Assembly (NCBI GenBank): GCA_938005475.1
Contig: CALLNY010000018.1
Span: 1 to 64,000, forward strand
DNA from: an uncultured Bacteroidia bacterium
GTDB lineage: Bacteria > Bacteroidota > Bacteroidia > J057 > CALLMJ01
Length of the DNA: 64,000 nucleotides
Direction of reading: 5' to 3'
The position numbers and the translations under genes were made by a program. The notes beneath the pieces were generated by a model. That model saw nothing but the letters and a program-made list of their open reading frames with translations, was not told where the DNA came from and made no database searches. Position 1 is the stretch's first letter, and every line of letters starts with the position of its first letter. Below are positions 1-7,453 of this stretch, piece by piece.

Positions 1-635
1 AATAACCTATCTACTACACCTTGTTGCGTTGCGGTTTTAATTACTTCGTAGAATTTGCGGATATAACCTTGCTTGGAAACGCTGTCTATGAATTCGTTTT
101 TGCTACGGTATAAAATATCATTGGTGAAATGGTCGTATTCATCGAAAAGAATATAAATGGGGATATCTTTGGGGTAGTAATCAAAAAAACGTTTCATTTT
201 TTCTTCCGCATCTACAGCTTCTCGGAGGTATATTTGTAAATCTTTGCTAAAAATGTTGTCGTATCTTACCCCAAAATTATCCAAAGAAGATTGAACCGAA
301 AAATTAAACCCTTGTTTAGTACTTTCTCGAGTAGAGGCATCAATGCCGCTGAAATCAAATTTAAGGATACGGAAAGCATTTCGTAGAGGAGTAGGATTTT
401 GACCGATGTAGTATTTACCAAAAAGTTTGTCAAATTTATGTTTTTGGTTGATGTCGTAGTAGTATTCTAAAACGGAGAGCCAAAGACTTTTCCCAAAACG
501 ACGAGGACGTAAGAAGGAGACAAATTTCTCTTTTTCTAACTTTTCAATAAATTGTGTTTTATCTACGTAAATAAAATCTTGTGTAATCAGTTGCTCAAAA
601 TTACTGACACCAAAAGGAAATAAAACAGTTCTCAT
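1..635 (-). CDS. AAA-ATPase-like protein (DUF1703 / PD-(D/E)XK type), partial
   Basis: This gene is absent from the ORF track because it runs off the left edge. I translated about 211 codons by hand from the ATG at 635. The protein begins MRTVLFPFGVSNFEQL, has YVDKTQFIEKL, then RPRRFGKSL (the variant P-loop of the AAA-ATPase-like family often paired with a C-terminal PD-(D/E)XK nuclease domain), and later IYILFDEYDHF, which looks like a Walker B strand. The nuclease-like C-terminal half would lie outside the window. These proteins are common in multiple copies in Bacteroidota; their cellular role is not settled. A TATCTTTG promoter box ends four bases before the ATG. The family call is fairly secure, the function is not. 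Confidence 0.8.
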   Translation of the reverse strand, partial: MRTVLFPFGVSNFEQLITQDFIYVDKTQFIEKLEKEKFVSFLRPRRFGKSLWLSVLEYYYDINQKHKFDKLFGKYYIGQNPTPLRNAFRILKFDFSGIDASTRESTKQGFNFSVQSSLDNFGVRYDNIFSKDLQIYLREAVDAEEKMKRFFDYYPKDIPIYILFDEYDHFTNDILYRSKNEFIDSVSKQGYIRKFYEVIKTATQQGVVDRL

Positions 636-639
636 AATA

Positions 640-647
640 CAAAGATA
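640..647 (-). promoter_or_regulatory. Predicted -7 promoter box TATCTTTG
   Basis: Minus-strand TATCTTTG matches the Bacteroidota -7 consensus TAnnTTTG. It ends four bases before the ATG at 635, so the transcript would be leaderless or nearly so. Confidence 0.6.
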
Positions 648-799
648 AAGAAATTTACATTTTCACTTCCTCCACATACAATTTGTTCCTTCACCGCTAC
701 CACCGTGCTTGTAATGCTTTATCACTTTCATAATAATAAAAGTTGTGGTTTTACATCATATTGTACTTTTTATACTCATGAATTAAACAATCTTTTTTC

Positions 800-807
800 T
801 AATTTTG
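800..807 (+). promoter_or_regulatory. Predicted -7 promoter box TAATTTTG (panB)
   Basis: TAATTTTG matches TAnnTTTG and lies 14 bases upstream of the panB ATG. The short leader is A-rich (gaaaaaag) and has no Shine-Dalgarno motif. Confidence 0.6.
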
Positions 808-821
808 TAGTTTGAAAAAAG

Positions 822-1640
822 ATGTCTATTCATAAAGTACAAGCCAAAAGAGTAACTACTCATACTTTGCAGGAGATGAAAAATGTGGGGGAAAAAATAA
901 CAATGCTCACAGCTTATGATTATTCTTTTGCTAGAATTATAGATGATGCGGGGATTGATGTGATATTAGTAGGGGATTCAGCATCGAATGTAATGCACGG
1001 TCATGAGACCACACTTCCTATTACGTTACAACAAATGATAGATCACGGAGCGGCAGTAGTAAAAGCATGTAAAAGAGCATTAGTGGTAGTAGATATGCCT
1101 TTTGGTACCTATCAAGGGGATTCGTTAAATGCTCTTCAAAGTTCCATTCGAATTATGAAAGAAACAGGGGCTCATGCTGTAAAAATGGAAGGCGGAGAAT
1201 TTATACTTGAATCTGTTTCAAGAATAGTAAACGCGGGCATTCCGGTCATGGGGCATTTAGGGCTTATGCCCCAGTCTATTTATAAATACGGAACCTATGT
1301 AGTAAGAGCAAAAGAAGAATTAGAAGCAGAGCAATTGAAAAAAGATGCAATCAAACTACAAGAAGCAGGTTGTTTTGCGATTGTGTTAGAAAAAATACCT
1401 GCTAAATTAGCAAAGGAAGTATCTATGATGCTACATATTCCCGTGATTGGGATAGGCGCGGGTAATGGCTGTGACGGGCAAGTACTTGTAACGCAAGATA
1501 TGTTAGGTATCTTAAAAGATTTTAGTCCTCGCTTTTTAAGGCGTTATGCTAATCTATACGAAGTCATGAAAAAAGCTTTTGAACAATACGCAGTAGATGT
1601 TAAAACAGGAGATTTCCCTAATGAAAAGGAATCTTACTAA
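822..1640 (+). CDS. panB: 3-methyl-2-oxobutanoate hydroxymethyltransferase
   Basis: This cytoplasmic enzyme transfers a hydroxymethyl group from methylene-tetrahydrofolate to 2-oxoisovalerate, giving ketopantoate, the first committed step of pantothenate and coenzyme A synthesis. The 272-residue length is normal for the family. Signature segments are all present: [20 protein letters not shown] near the start, [16 protein letters not shown] around the metal and substrate site, [16 protein letters not shown] and the C-terminal [20 protein letters not shown]. The start at 822 is supported by the TAATTTTG box 14 bases upstream. The next gene, a methyltransferase, begins seven bases after the stop, so the two are probably co-transcribed although their functions are unrelated. 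panC and panD are not in the window. Confidence 0.97.
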   Translation: MSIHKVQAKRVTTHTLQEMKNVGEKITMLTAYDYSFARIIDDAGIDVILVGDSASNVMHGHETTLPITLQQMIDHGAAVVKACKRALVVVDMPFGTYQGDSLNALQSSIRIMKETGAHAVKMEGGEFILESVSRIVNAGIPVMGHLGLMPQSIYKYGTYVVRAKEELEAEQLKKDAIKLQEAGCFAIVLEKIPAKLAKEVSMMLHIPVIGIGAGNGCDGQVLVTQDMLGILKDFSPRFLRRYANLYEVMKKAFEQYAVDVKTGDFPNEKESY

Positions 1641-1647
1641 CTTTTAA

Positions 1648-2535
1648 ATGGAAGTTCAATATTTACAGGTTTATCCTAAACATTGGAATACTTATGCTTT
1701 AATTGATAGTGGTAACTTTGAAAAATTAGAGCAATTTGGGAATTATGTTCTAAGAAGACCAGAGCCCCAAGCATTATGGTCTCCATTTTTATCGGAAAAA
1801 GAATGGAACAAAAAAAATATTGTTCTCTTTGAACCTACCTCTTCCCATTCAGGTAATTGGATAGGTATTAAAACTGATAATTGGCTTCTGAAATATCAAA
1901 CTCAAACTTATAAGCTTCAATTCCAACTAACTTTCACTAAATTTAAACACATTGGTATCTTCCCCGAACAAGCTGAAAACTGGGACTATATTTATGAGAA
2001 AGTAACTAAACTTAAAGAGGGAAGAGTTCTAAATCTTTTTGCTTATACAGGTGGAGCTACCTTAGCTGCCGCAATAGCCAATCAACAAGTTCAAGTAACT
2101 CATTTAGATGCTGTCAAGCAAGTGGTAAACTGGGCAAAACAAAACGCAAAAATCAATCATTTGCAAAATATACGTTGGATTATAGATGACGCTTTAAGCT
2201 TCGTCAAAAGGGAAATTCGCAGAGGAAACCTTTATGAAGGAATTATTATGGACCCTCCCGCTTTCGGGCACGGACCTAATGGCGAACTATGGAAATTGGA
2301 AGAACATCTTAATAATCTCATTTTTCTAATTTCCAAAATCTTAAACCCTAAAAACTTTTTTTTCGTAATAAACACCTATTCCTTAAACTTCTCTCCTATC
2401 CTACTAGAAAATCTTATCAAAATTCATTTCAAGAATTTCCCTATCCCAAAACTTCAAATCGGTGATTTATATTTAAAAGCACTCTCTAATCATAAGTTAC
2501 CAACAGGTGTTTTTTGTAGATTCTCTAATTTATGA
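1648..2535 (+). CDS. Class I SAM-dependent methyltransferase (RlmI/RlmK-like)
   Basis: A 295-residue Rossmann-fold methyltransferase. Motif I is NLFAYTGGATLAAA (about residues 130-143), the acidic ribose-binding loop is VTHLDAVKQVVNWAKQNA, and motif IV is the DPPAFGHG tetrapeptide region (about residues 202-209). That combination, with the tyrosine-threonine-glycine loop, is typical of the RlmI/RlmK branch of 23S rRNA base methyltransferases. The N-terminal part (residues 1-110) lacks a recognisable PUA domain and instead carries a compact beta-rich segment, so the exact RNA target is unknown. It follows panB by seven bases and probably shares its transcript. I am confident of the family but not of the substrate. 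Confidence 0.85.
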   Translation: MEVQYLQVYPKHWNTYALIDSGNFEKLEQFGNYVLRRPEPQALWSPFLSEKEWNKKNIVLFEPTSSHSGNWIGIKTDNWLLKYQTQTYKLQFQLTFTKFKHIGIFPEQAENWDYIYEKVTKLKEGRVLNLFAYTGGATLAAAIANQQVQVTHLDAVKQVVNWAKQNAKINHLQNIRWIIDDALSFVKREIRRGNLYEGIIMDPPAFGHGPNGELWKLEEHLNNLIFLISKILNPKNFFFVINTYSLNFSPILLENLIKIHFKNFPIPKLQIGDLYLKALSNHKLPTGVFCRFSNL

Positions 2536-2568
2536 TTAACTTACCGAAAATTTGAACGAAAAAAATCC

Positions 2569-2576
2569 TATTTTTG
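2569..2576 (+). promoter_or_regulatory. Predicted -7 promoter box TATTTTTG (ferritin operon)
   Basis: TATTTTTG lies 22 bases before the ferritin ATG, with a TTTG at 2551-2554 as a possible -33 element. The leader is A-rich (taaaacacaaaag). It drives the ferritin / secreted protein / cdaA unit. Confidence 0.6.
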
Positions 2577-2598
2577 TAATTAAAATAAAACACAAAAG

Positions 2599-3111
2599 AT
2601 GAGAATCAGCGAAAAAATGCAGTTAGCTTTGGTAGAACAAATTCACTTAGAATTACTATCCATTAACCAATACCTAGTAATGGCTTCTTATTTTTTGAAA
2701 GATGACCTGAACGGCTTTGCTAATTTTTTTATGGTACAATCTCAAGAAGAAAACTTTCATGCCATGAAACAATTTCAATATTTACATGACGTGGGTGGTA
2801 GCATCAGAATCTCCCAAATCCCTGCTCCAATTTCAGATTTTCATTCTATCAAACATGTTTTTGAGATGTCCTTACTACACGAAAGAAAAGTAACACAAGC
2901 TATCAGCAATATCATTAAACTATCTCTTGAAGAACAAGACTATGCGACCCATACGTTTTTTCAATGGTTCATTACTGAACAAGTAGAAGAAGAAGCTCTA
3001 GTAGAAAATATCATCAAAAAATTAGATATGATTGGTGATAACTCTTCAGCTTTATATCTATTAAATGATGAATTAGCCAAAAGAACTTTTAACCCTAATC
3101 CAACAGTATGA
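2599..3111 (+). CDS. ftn: Non-heme ferritin
   Basis: Iron-storage ferritin of 170 residues, the usual size for bacterial FtnA. Ferroxidase-centre residues can be seen: E18 in IHLELLSINQYL, E51 and H54 in SQEENFHAMK, and later the TEQVEEE segment (about residues 128-134) carrying the further glutamine/glutamate ligands. No haem-binding methionine motif of bacterioferritin is evident. It would oxidise Fe(II) and store iron in a 24-subunit cytoplasmic shell. It is first in an apparent operon: the next gene starts inside its stop codon (ATGA overlap), and cdaA follows that one directly. Confidence 0.93.
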   Translation: MRISEKMQLALVEQIHLELLSINQYLVMASYFLKDDLNGFANFFMVQSQEENFHAMKQFQYLHDVGGSIRISQIPAPISDFHSIKHVFEMSLLHERKVTQAISNIIKLSLEEQDYATHTFFQWFITEQVEEEALVENIIKKLDMIGDNSSALYLLNDELAKRTFNPNPTV

Positions 3112-3533
3112 AAACTATCCGAATTTGTTTCGTATGGGCTCTCTCATTATTTCAACTTATATTTGCTCAAAACCTCCAACAAGTACCCGGAACTTATGTA
3201 TACCATGAACACGGTAATGATAATTACCAAATCATAGTAATTGACAAAAATTTAACTTTCTGGTTCTCGGATGGAATAAAACCCTTTACAGCATTAAAAA
3301 CTATTAAAGCGGATTGGAAAAAAAATCATTTAATGCTTCAGTTCCCGAACTCTAAAGATATATACCATGTAGATTACGAGTTTGAACCGATGCATTCCTT
3401 TGAATGGATACTCCCTGATAAAACCATTCAATCTTTTTTTTATAAGGACAAAGAAAGTAATCCCCAAAATATACATTTACCTATTTATATCGAAAAATTA
3501 AAAAAACAGGATTTAGAACTTCAAGGAAAATAA
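3108..3533 (+). CDS. Small exported protein of unknown function
   Basis: I do not recognise this 141-residue protein. It starts with a clear signal peptide (MKTIRICFVWALSLFQLIFAQ, cleavage probably after A-Q), so it is periplasmic or outer-membrane associated. The mature part is short, rich in lysine and aromatic residues and predicted mainly beta-stranded, with phrases such as YVYHEHGNDNYQIIVID and TFWFSDGIKPF suggesting a small lipocalin-like or barrel fold, but no named domain. Its ATG overlaps the ferritin stop (ATGA) and its stop is immediately followed by the cdaA ATG, so it is translationally coupled to both. Confidence 0.75.
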   Translation: MKTIRICFVWALSLFQLIFAQNLQQVPGTYVYHEHGNDNYQIIVIDKNLTFWFSDGIKPFTALKTIKADWKKNHLMLQFPNSKDIYHVDYEFEPMHSFEWILPDKTIQSFFYKDKESNPQNIHLPIYIEKLKKQDLELQGK

Positions 3534-4376
3534 ATGGAGTTATTTCGCTACGAGTTCATAGTGTTAAAATGGATTGATGTAATTGATATACTCATCATGA
3601 GTGTTATCATTTATGAAATACGAGAAGTTTTTAGGAAAAATGTATCTACACAGCTCGTATTTGCGGGATTTTTTTTGTTTATTACTTGGAAATTAGTAGA
3701 TTTTATTGGCTTAAAGATGCTGAAAACCTTTTTAGATGCATTTGTGGGATTAGGTTCTTTGGCTATTGTAGTAATTTTTGCTCCTGAAATCAGAAAATTG
3801 TTAATCAATATTAGCAATCGTTGGTGGATTTATAATCTATTAAGATTAAGGATACAAAGCAAAGATGAAAATCTATTAGATTATCACGCTGTAATAGAAG
3901 CAGTTTATGAGATGGCGGCAAATAAAACAGGAGCCACCCTCATAATTAAAGGCTCTAATCCTTTATTCGATATAGAAAAAACAGGAGAACTATTAAACGC
4001 AAATCTAACAAAACGGCTATTGATATCTATTTTTAATAAAAATTCTCCTTTACATGATGGTGCAGTTTTGATTAAAGGGAATACTATAACAGCAGTACGC
4101 TGTATTTTACCCATTAGTGAAAATGCAACGATACCCCATGAATTTGGATTAAGGCACCGTTCCGCAATGGGAATTACTGAAGTTTCTGATGCTTTGGCTA
4201 TTGTAGTCTCCGAAGAAAGAGGTAGCGTTTCCGTAGTCCATCATGGAAAAATTTTGACAAATTTAGAAGAAAATGAACTACTTGATATACTTGTAAATTT
4301 TGTAAATCAGATGGCTGTACCTTTTATGCCCGTCAAAAAAATAGCGAAAAAGCAAGACCCACGAATAATCAAATAG
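3534..4376 (+). CDS. cdaA: Diadenylate cyclase (c-di-AMP synthase), CdaA type
   Basis: Membrane-anchored enzyme that condenses two ATP into the second messenger c-di-AMP. The 280-residue protein has three predicted N-terminal transmembrane helices (about residues 15-29, 40-58 and 66-84) followed by the DAC domain. The catalytic HDGAVLI (DGA at 175-177) and GLRHRSAMG (RHR at 207-209) motifs are both intact. CdaA normally regulates potassium transport and cell-wall homeostasis; here it sits behind ferritin and a secreted protein with no gap. Its last eight bases overlap the convergently transcribed dehydratase gene. No c-di-AMP phosphodiesterase is visible in the window. Confidence 0.95.
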   Translation: MELFRYEFIVLKWIDVIDILIMSVIIYEIREVFRKNVSTQLVFAGFFLFITWKLVDFIGLKMLKTFLDAFVGLGSLAIVVIFAPEIRKLLINISNRWWIYNLLRLRIQSKDENLLDYHAVIEAVYEMAANKTGATLIIKGSNPLFDIEKTGELLNANLTKRLLISIFNKNSPLHDGAVLIKGNTITAVRCILPISENATIPHEFGLRHRSAMGITEVSDALAIVVSEERGSVSVVHHGKILTNLEENELLDILVNFVNQMAVPFMPVKKIAKKQDPRIIK

Positions 4377-5352
4377 TAAAAATATAACTCTGTGATCTGA
4401 CCAAACTCTTAAGTTCCTTTAAGTTTAGTTGATTCTCCTTCTTATTAGAAGTATAAACAAAATTTTCGGGTAGTTTTTTTCCGTTAGACTGCTGTAAAGA
4501 ATGAAAATCGGGATAAATAAGGTAATAATCTTCAAATTCTACCCCTGTGTTAGCATCTGTCTCGGTGATAAGATGCTCATGTAGTTTCTCCCCTAATTTC
4601 AGACCCGTAATTTCAATGGTTGCATGAGGGGCAATAGCTTTAGCTAATTGAAGAATTTTGAAGGATTTAACCTTAGGAACGTAAATCTCACCACCTTGTG
4701 AATTTTCCATAGCAAAAAGTATCCATTTAATACCTTCATCTGCAGTAATAATGAAGCGGGTCGCTTCGGGATGCGTTACAAATAGCTTATCTGCTTTCTT
4801 TCTTTGTTCAAAAATCTCAAAAACAGAGCCCCTACTGTTTACTACATTCCCTAAACGAACAACAGAGAAAATCGTATTTTGAGACTCTTTTTGGGCACTA
4901 ATAAACAATTTATCAGCACAAAATTTTGTAGCACCATATAAATTATGAGGAGAAGCCGCTTTATCACTGGATAAAGCCACAACTTTTTTTACATTGTTCT
5001 CAATTGCCGCCCTAATGATATGCTCCGAACCTAATATGTTGGTTTTAATACATTCTAAAGGATTCTCCTCCGCTATATGCACATGTTTTAACGCCGCCAA
5101 ATGAAATATGATGTCTATTCCCCTACAAACTTGGCGAACCCGCTCGTAGTCTCTGATATCCCCTATACAAAACTTTAAATTAGGATATTGATTTTCAGGA
5201 TATTCCATGCGCATCTGAAATTGCTTATGCTCGTCACGAGATAATACTGTAATAAAACGACAATGCTGTTTATGAACAAGATAATGCACTAACAATCGTC
5301 CAAAAGAGCCTGTCCCCCCCGTGATAAGTATATTACTATTTTGCAACATCAA
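4369..5352 (-). CDS. Polysaccharide-biosynthesis NAD-dependent sugar dehydratase/epimerase (PseB/CapD-like)
   Basis: A 327-residue extended short-chain dehydrogenase. The dinucleotide-binding loop is GGTGSFG near residue 11, followed by SRDEHKQFQM, which is characteristic of the PseB/FlaA1/CapD group of UDP-GlcNAc 4,6-dehydratases. The catalytic region is SSDKAASPHNLYGATK, where the usual Tyr-x-x-x-Lys is YGATK and an SDKAA motif replaces the tyrosine-containing loop as in that family. It probably makes a 4-keto-6-deoxy sugar for surface glycans. It is a single gene on the minus strand, divergent from the isomerase and overlapping the end of cdaA by eight bases. The precise stereochemistry of the product cannot be read from sequence. 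Confidence 0.88.
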   Translation of the reverse strand: MMLQNSNILITGGTGSFGRLLVHYLVHKQHCRFITVLSRDEHKQFQMRMEYPENQYPNLKFCIGDIRDYERVRQVCRGIDIIFHLAALKHVHIAEENPLECIKTNILGSEHIIRAAIENNVKKVVALSSDKAASPHNLYGATKFCADKLFISAQKESQNTIFSVVRLGNVVNSRGSVFEIFEQRKKADKLFVTHPEATRFIITADEGIKWILFAMENSQGGEIYVPKVKSFKILQLAKAIAPHATIEITGLKLGEKLHEHLITETDANTGVEFEDYYLIYPDFHSLQQSNGKKLPENFVYTSNKKENQLNLKELKSLVRSQSYIFTI

Positions 5353-5490
5353 TATGCGTAAGTTATTTCAAATGAAGTGTAGCAGGCAAAATTACAATTT
5401 TTTCTTTATGAAAAACAAATATAACTCGCTTTATACCTTAAAATTTAAATTGAGATTTATTTTATTTTTGTTCCGTATGGTTTTTAATAC

Positions 5491-5498
5491 TATTTTTG
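5491..5498 (+). promoter_or_regulatory. Predicted promoter, -7 TATTTTTG with -33 TTTG
   Basis: TATTTTTG at 5491-5498 with TTTG at 5467-5470, 20 bases between them. The box ends two bases before ATG 5501 and eight before ATG 5507, so it lies inside the longer ORF given in the track and argues against that long N-terminus. Confidence 0.6.
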
Positions 5499-5506
5499 TC
5501 ATGAAC

Positions 5507-6490
5507 ATGAAATCTTTTATAGAGCAATTTCCTAAGCAGTTGGAAGAAGCCCATGCAAATGCTTCCGAACTACAATTAACGAATAATCATAAAACGATAC
5601 AACATGTAGCCATATTAGGGCTTGGTGGTTCAGCTTTCGGTGGTGAACTAGTAAAGAATTATTCAGAAAAACTTTTAGAGGTTCCCATTACTATCATTAG
5701 AGATTATAATATTCCTAAGTCCATTAATACCAATACATTAGTGATAGCAAGTTCATACTCCGGTAACACTGAAGAAACGCTTTCCGCAGTACAGGAAAGT
5801 ATTCAAGCAAATGCTTTTATTGTCTGTTTAACCTCGGGTGGTAAATTATTAGAAATTGCAAAAAAACTCCATTTCCCTTATATTTTATTTCCATCAGATT
5901 ACCCACCAAGAGCCGCCGCAGGCTTCTCCTTCATTTCTAAAATTACTATCCTACATAAACTTGGCTTAATACCTGATTTTAAACAAGATTTTCAAGAAAC
6001 TGTCCATATTCTTAAACATTTTAACGACCTTGAATTAGCCCATAAAATAAGTCAAAGTTTTTACAACAAAATTCCAGTTATTTACAGTTCTCCTTCTAAT
6101 GAATCTATTGCTATAAGGTTACGGCAACAAATAGAAGAGAATGCAAAGCAACTGTGCTGGCATCATGTCATCCCAGAAATGAACCATAATGAATTAGTAG
6201 GTTGGGAGTTACCTTTGCAAGCACTGCAAAATACTCATGTTTTAATCATTAGAGATCCTAATGACCACCCCAAAATCCAACTCCGTATGGACTTCGTTCA
6301 ACAAAAATTGGCATCTAAAAATGTATCTGTTACAGAACTTCATTTAATTGGGAACAACAAAATGGCAAAGTTAATTTATGGGCTACATCTTTCAGACTGG
6401 GTTTCTTATCAGTTAGCATTACTCAATAACGTAGATCCTTTACCTGTAAAAGTTATCGATGAACTAAAAAATAGCCTAGCGGCTAAATGA
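5507..6490 (+). CDS. Bifunctional phosphoglucose/phosphomannose isomerase family protein
   Basis: An isomerase of the archaeal-type PGI/PMI family (interconverting fructose-6-phosphate with glucose- or mannose-6-phosphate). SIS-domain landmarks are GLGGSAFGGEL (phosphate loop), SSYSGNTEETL, LTSGGKLLEIA and the catalytic-region PEMNHNELVGWE. The track starts at 5321, but residues 1-60 of that reading are low-complexity and would be translated across the promoter box at 5491. ATG 5507 (MKSFIEQFPKQLEE) or 5501 is the likely start, giving about 327-329 residues, normal for the family. The next gene overlaps the stop by four bases. Which of the two isomerase activities dominates in vivo is not deducible; a mannose route would fit manC at 27.6 kb. 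Confidence 0.9.
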   Translation: MKSFIEQFPKQLEEAHANASELQLTNNHKTIQHVAILGLGGSAFGGELVKNYSEKLLEVPITIIRDYNIPKSINTNTLVIASSYSGNTEETLSAVQESIQANAFIVCLTSGGKLLEIAKKLHFPYILFPSDYPPRAAAGFSFISKITILHKLGLIPDFKQDFQETVHILKHFNDLELAHKISQSFYNKIPVIYSSPSNESIAIRLRQQIEENAKQLCWHHVIPEMNHNELVGWELPLQALQNTHVLIIRDPNDHPKIQLRMDFVQQKLASKNVSVTELHLIGNNKMAKLIYGLHLSDWVSYQLALLNNVDPLPVKVIDELKNSLAAK

Positions 6491-7422
6491 ATAAAACTTT
6501 AAAAATTGGTTGGATTTTTTTAGGAAGTATTGCCTTACTGTATTGGGTCGTAGTATGGGGAACTCAATCCGGCATTTTTCAGGCTAACCATAATCGTTAT
6601 TTCATTGATTTTGATAATGTTAATGGCTTAAAGATTGCAGACCCCGTCCTGATTAGAGGTTTAGTCGTTGGTAGCGTCACTAACATTGAACTAAACGAAA
6701 ACTTTTGTAGAGTTGAAATTAAAATCTCCCCTAAATATCTTTTAAAAGACCAAACCCAAGCAGAAATTCAAATCCGCGAACTTTTGTCCGGTAAACAATT
6801 AGTTTTATTCCCAAAAGGAGAAAAAATACTACCCAATGAAGCTATCATAAAAGGTAATGCTATCTTTGATTTTTCTTTTGCCCTCTCTAAATTCGGAAAA
6901 TTAGTCAATTTATTAGAACAACAAAACTGGGATATCCCAAAATTTAGTGTATGGCTCAATAAAATTGATACGATTTTCCATAATCCTAATTTATTACAAA
7001 TCCCTGATAAACTTTCTCAAACCTTAACCCATTATGACCAAATCGCATTAGCCCTTCAACAAAAACAAATCATTACCAAAATAGATACGCTAACTCAACA
7101 AATAAGCTTGCTAATAGCCAATCTTGATAATACTCAAAAAAATTTTGATAACCTTTTAGTTGCCTCTCAATCGCTAATCCCAAAAATGGATACAACTTTT
7201 TACAAATTAGATAGTATCCTAATACACTCTAAAAACTTAATATCGCAACTTAATGACAGTTTTGATAAATTAAAAAAACTAGAAACTACTGCACATGCTT
7301 TTCTCTTCAAGGAAGATTTTTACAAAGATATCCAAAAAACTTTGTATAATCTCAATCAAACATTAGACCATATACGAGAAAAAAGAATACGAGTTATTGC
7401 TAAATTGTGGGGGAAAGAATAA
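6487..7422 (+). CDS. MCE/MlaD family lipid-transport protein
   Basis: A 311-residue protein with one N-terminal transmembrane anchor (about residues 5-25) and then an MCE domain: YFIDFDNVNGLKIADPVLIRGLVVGSV is the family's signature strand-loop-strand. A long C-terminal helical region (about residues 150-300) is heptad-like and would form a coiled-coil tunnel, as in MlaD/PqiB-type periplasmic lipid shuttles. In Bacteroidota such genes usually sit with an ABC ATPase and permease (MlaE/MlaF), but here its partner is the isomerase with a 4-base ATGA overlap, and the transporter subunits are not in the window. A role in phospholipid transport between membranes is inferred from family. Confidence 0.85.
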   Translation: MNKTLKIGWIFLGSIALLYWVVVWGTQSGIFQANHNRYFIDFDNVNGLKIADPVLIRGLVVGSVTNIELNENFCRVEIKISPKYLLKDQTQAEIQIRELLSGKQLVLFPKGEKILPNEAIIKGNAIFDFSFALSKFGKLVNLLEQQNWDIPKFSVWLNKIDTIFHNPNLLQIPDKLSQTLTHYDQIALALQQKQIITKIDTLTQQISLLIANLDNTQKNFDNLLVASQSLIPKMDTTFYKLDSILIHSKNLISQLNDSFDKLKKLETTAHAFLFKEDFYKDIQKTLYNLNQTLDHIREKRIRVIAKLWGKE

Positions 7423-7453
7423 AATACATAGTTATACTACCCGTAGCTCGTAA

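Noticed and set aside
5321-5506. N-terminal 62-residue extension of the isomerase ORF
   Set aside because: Low-complexity sequence that spans the promoter box at 5491-5498 and partly overlaps the divergent dehydratase gene; not conserved-looking.
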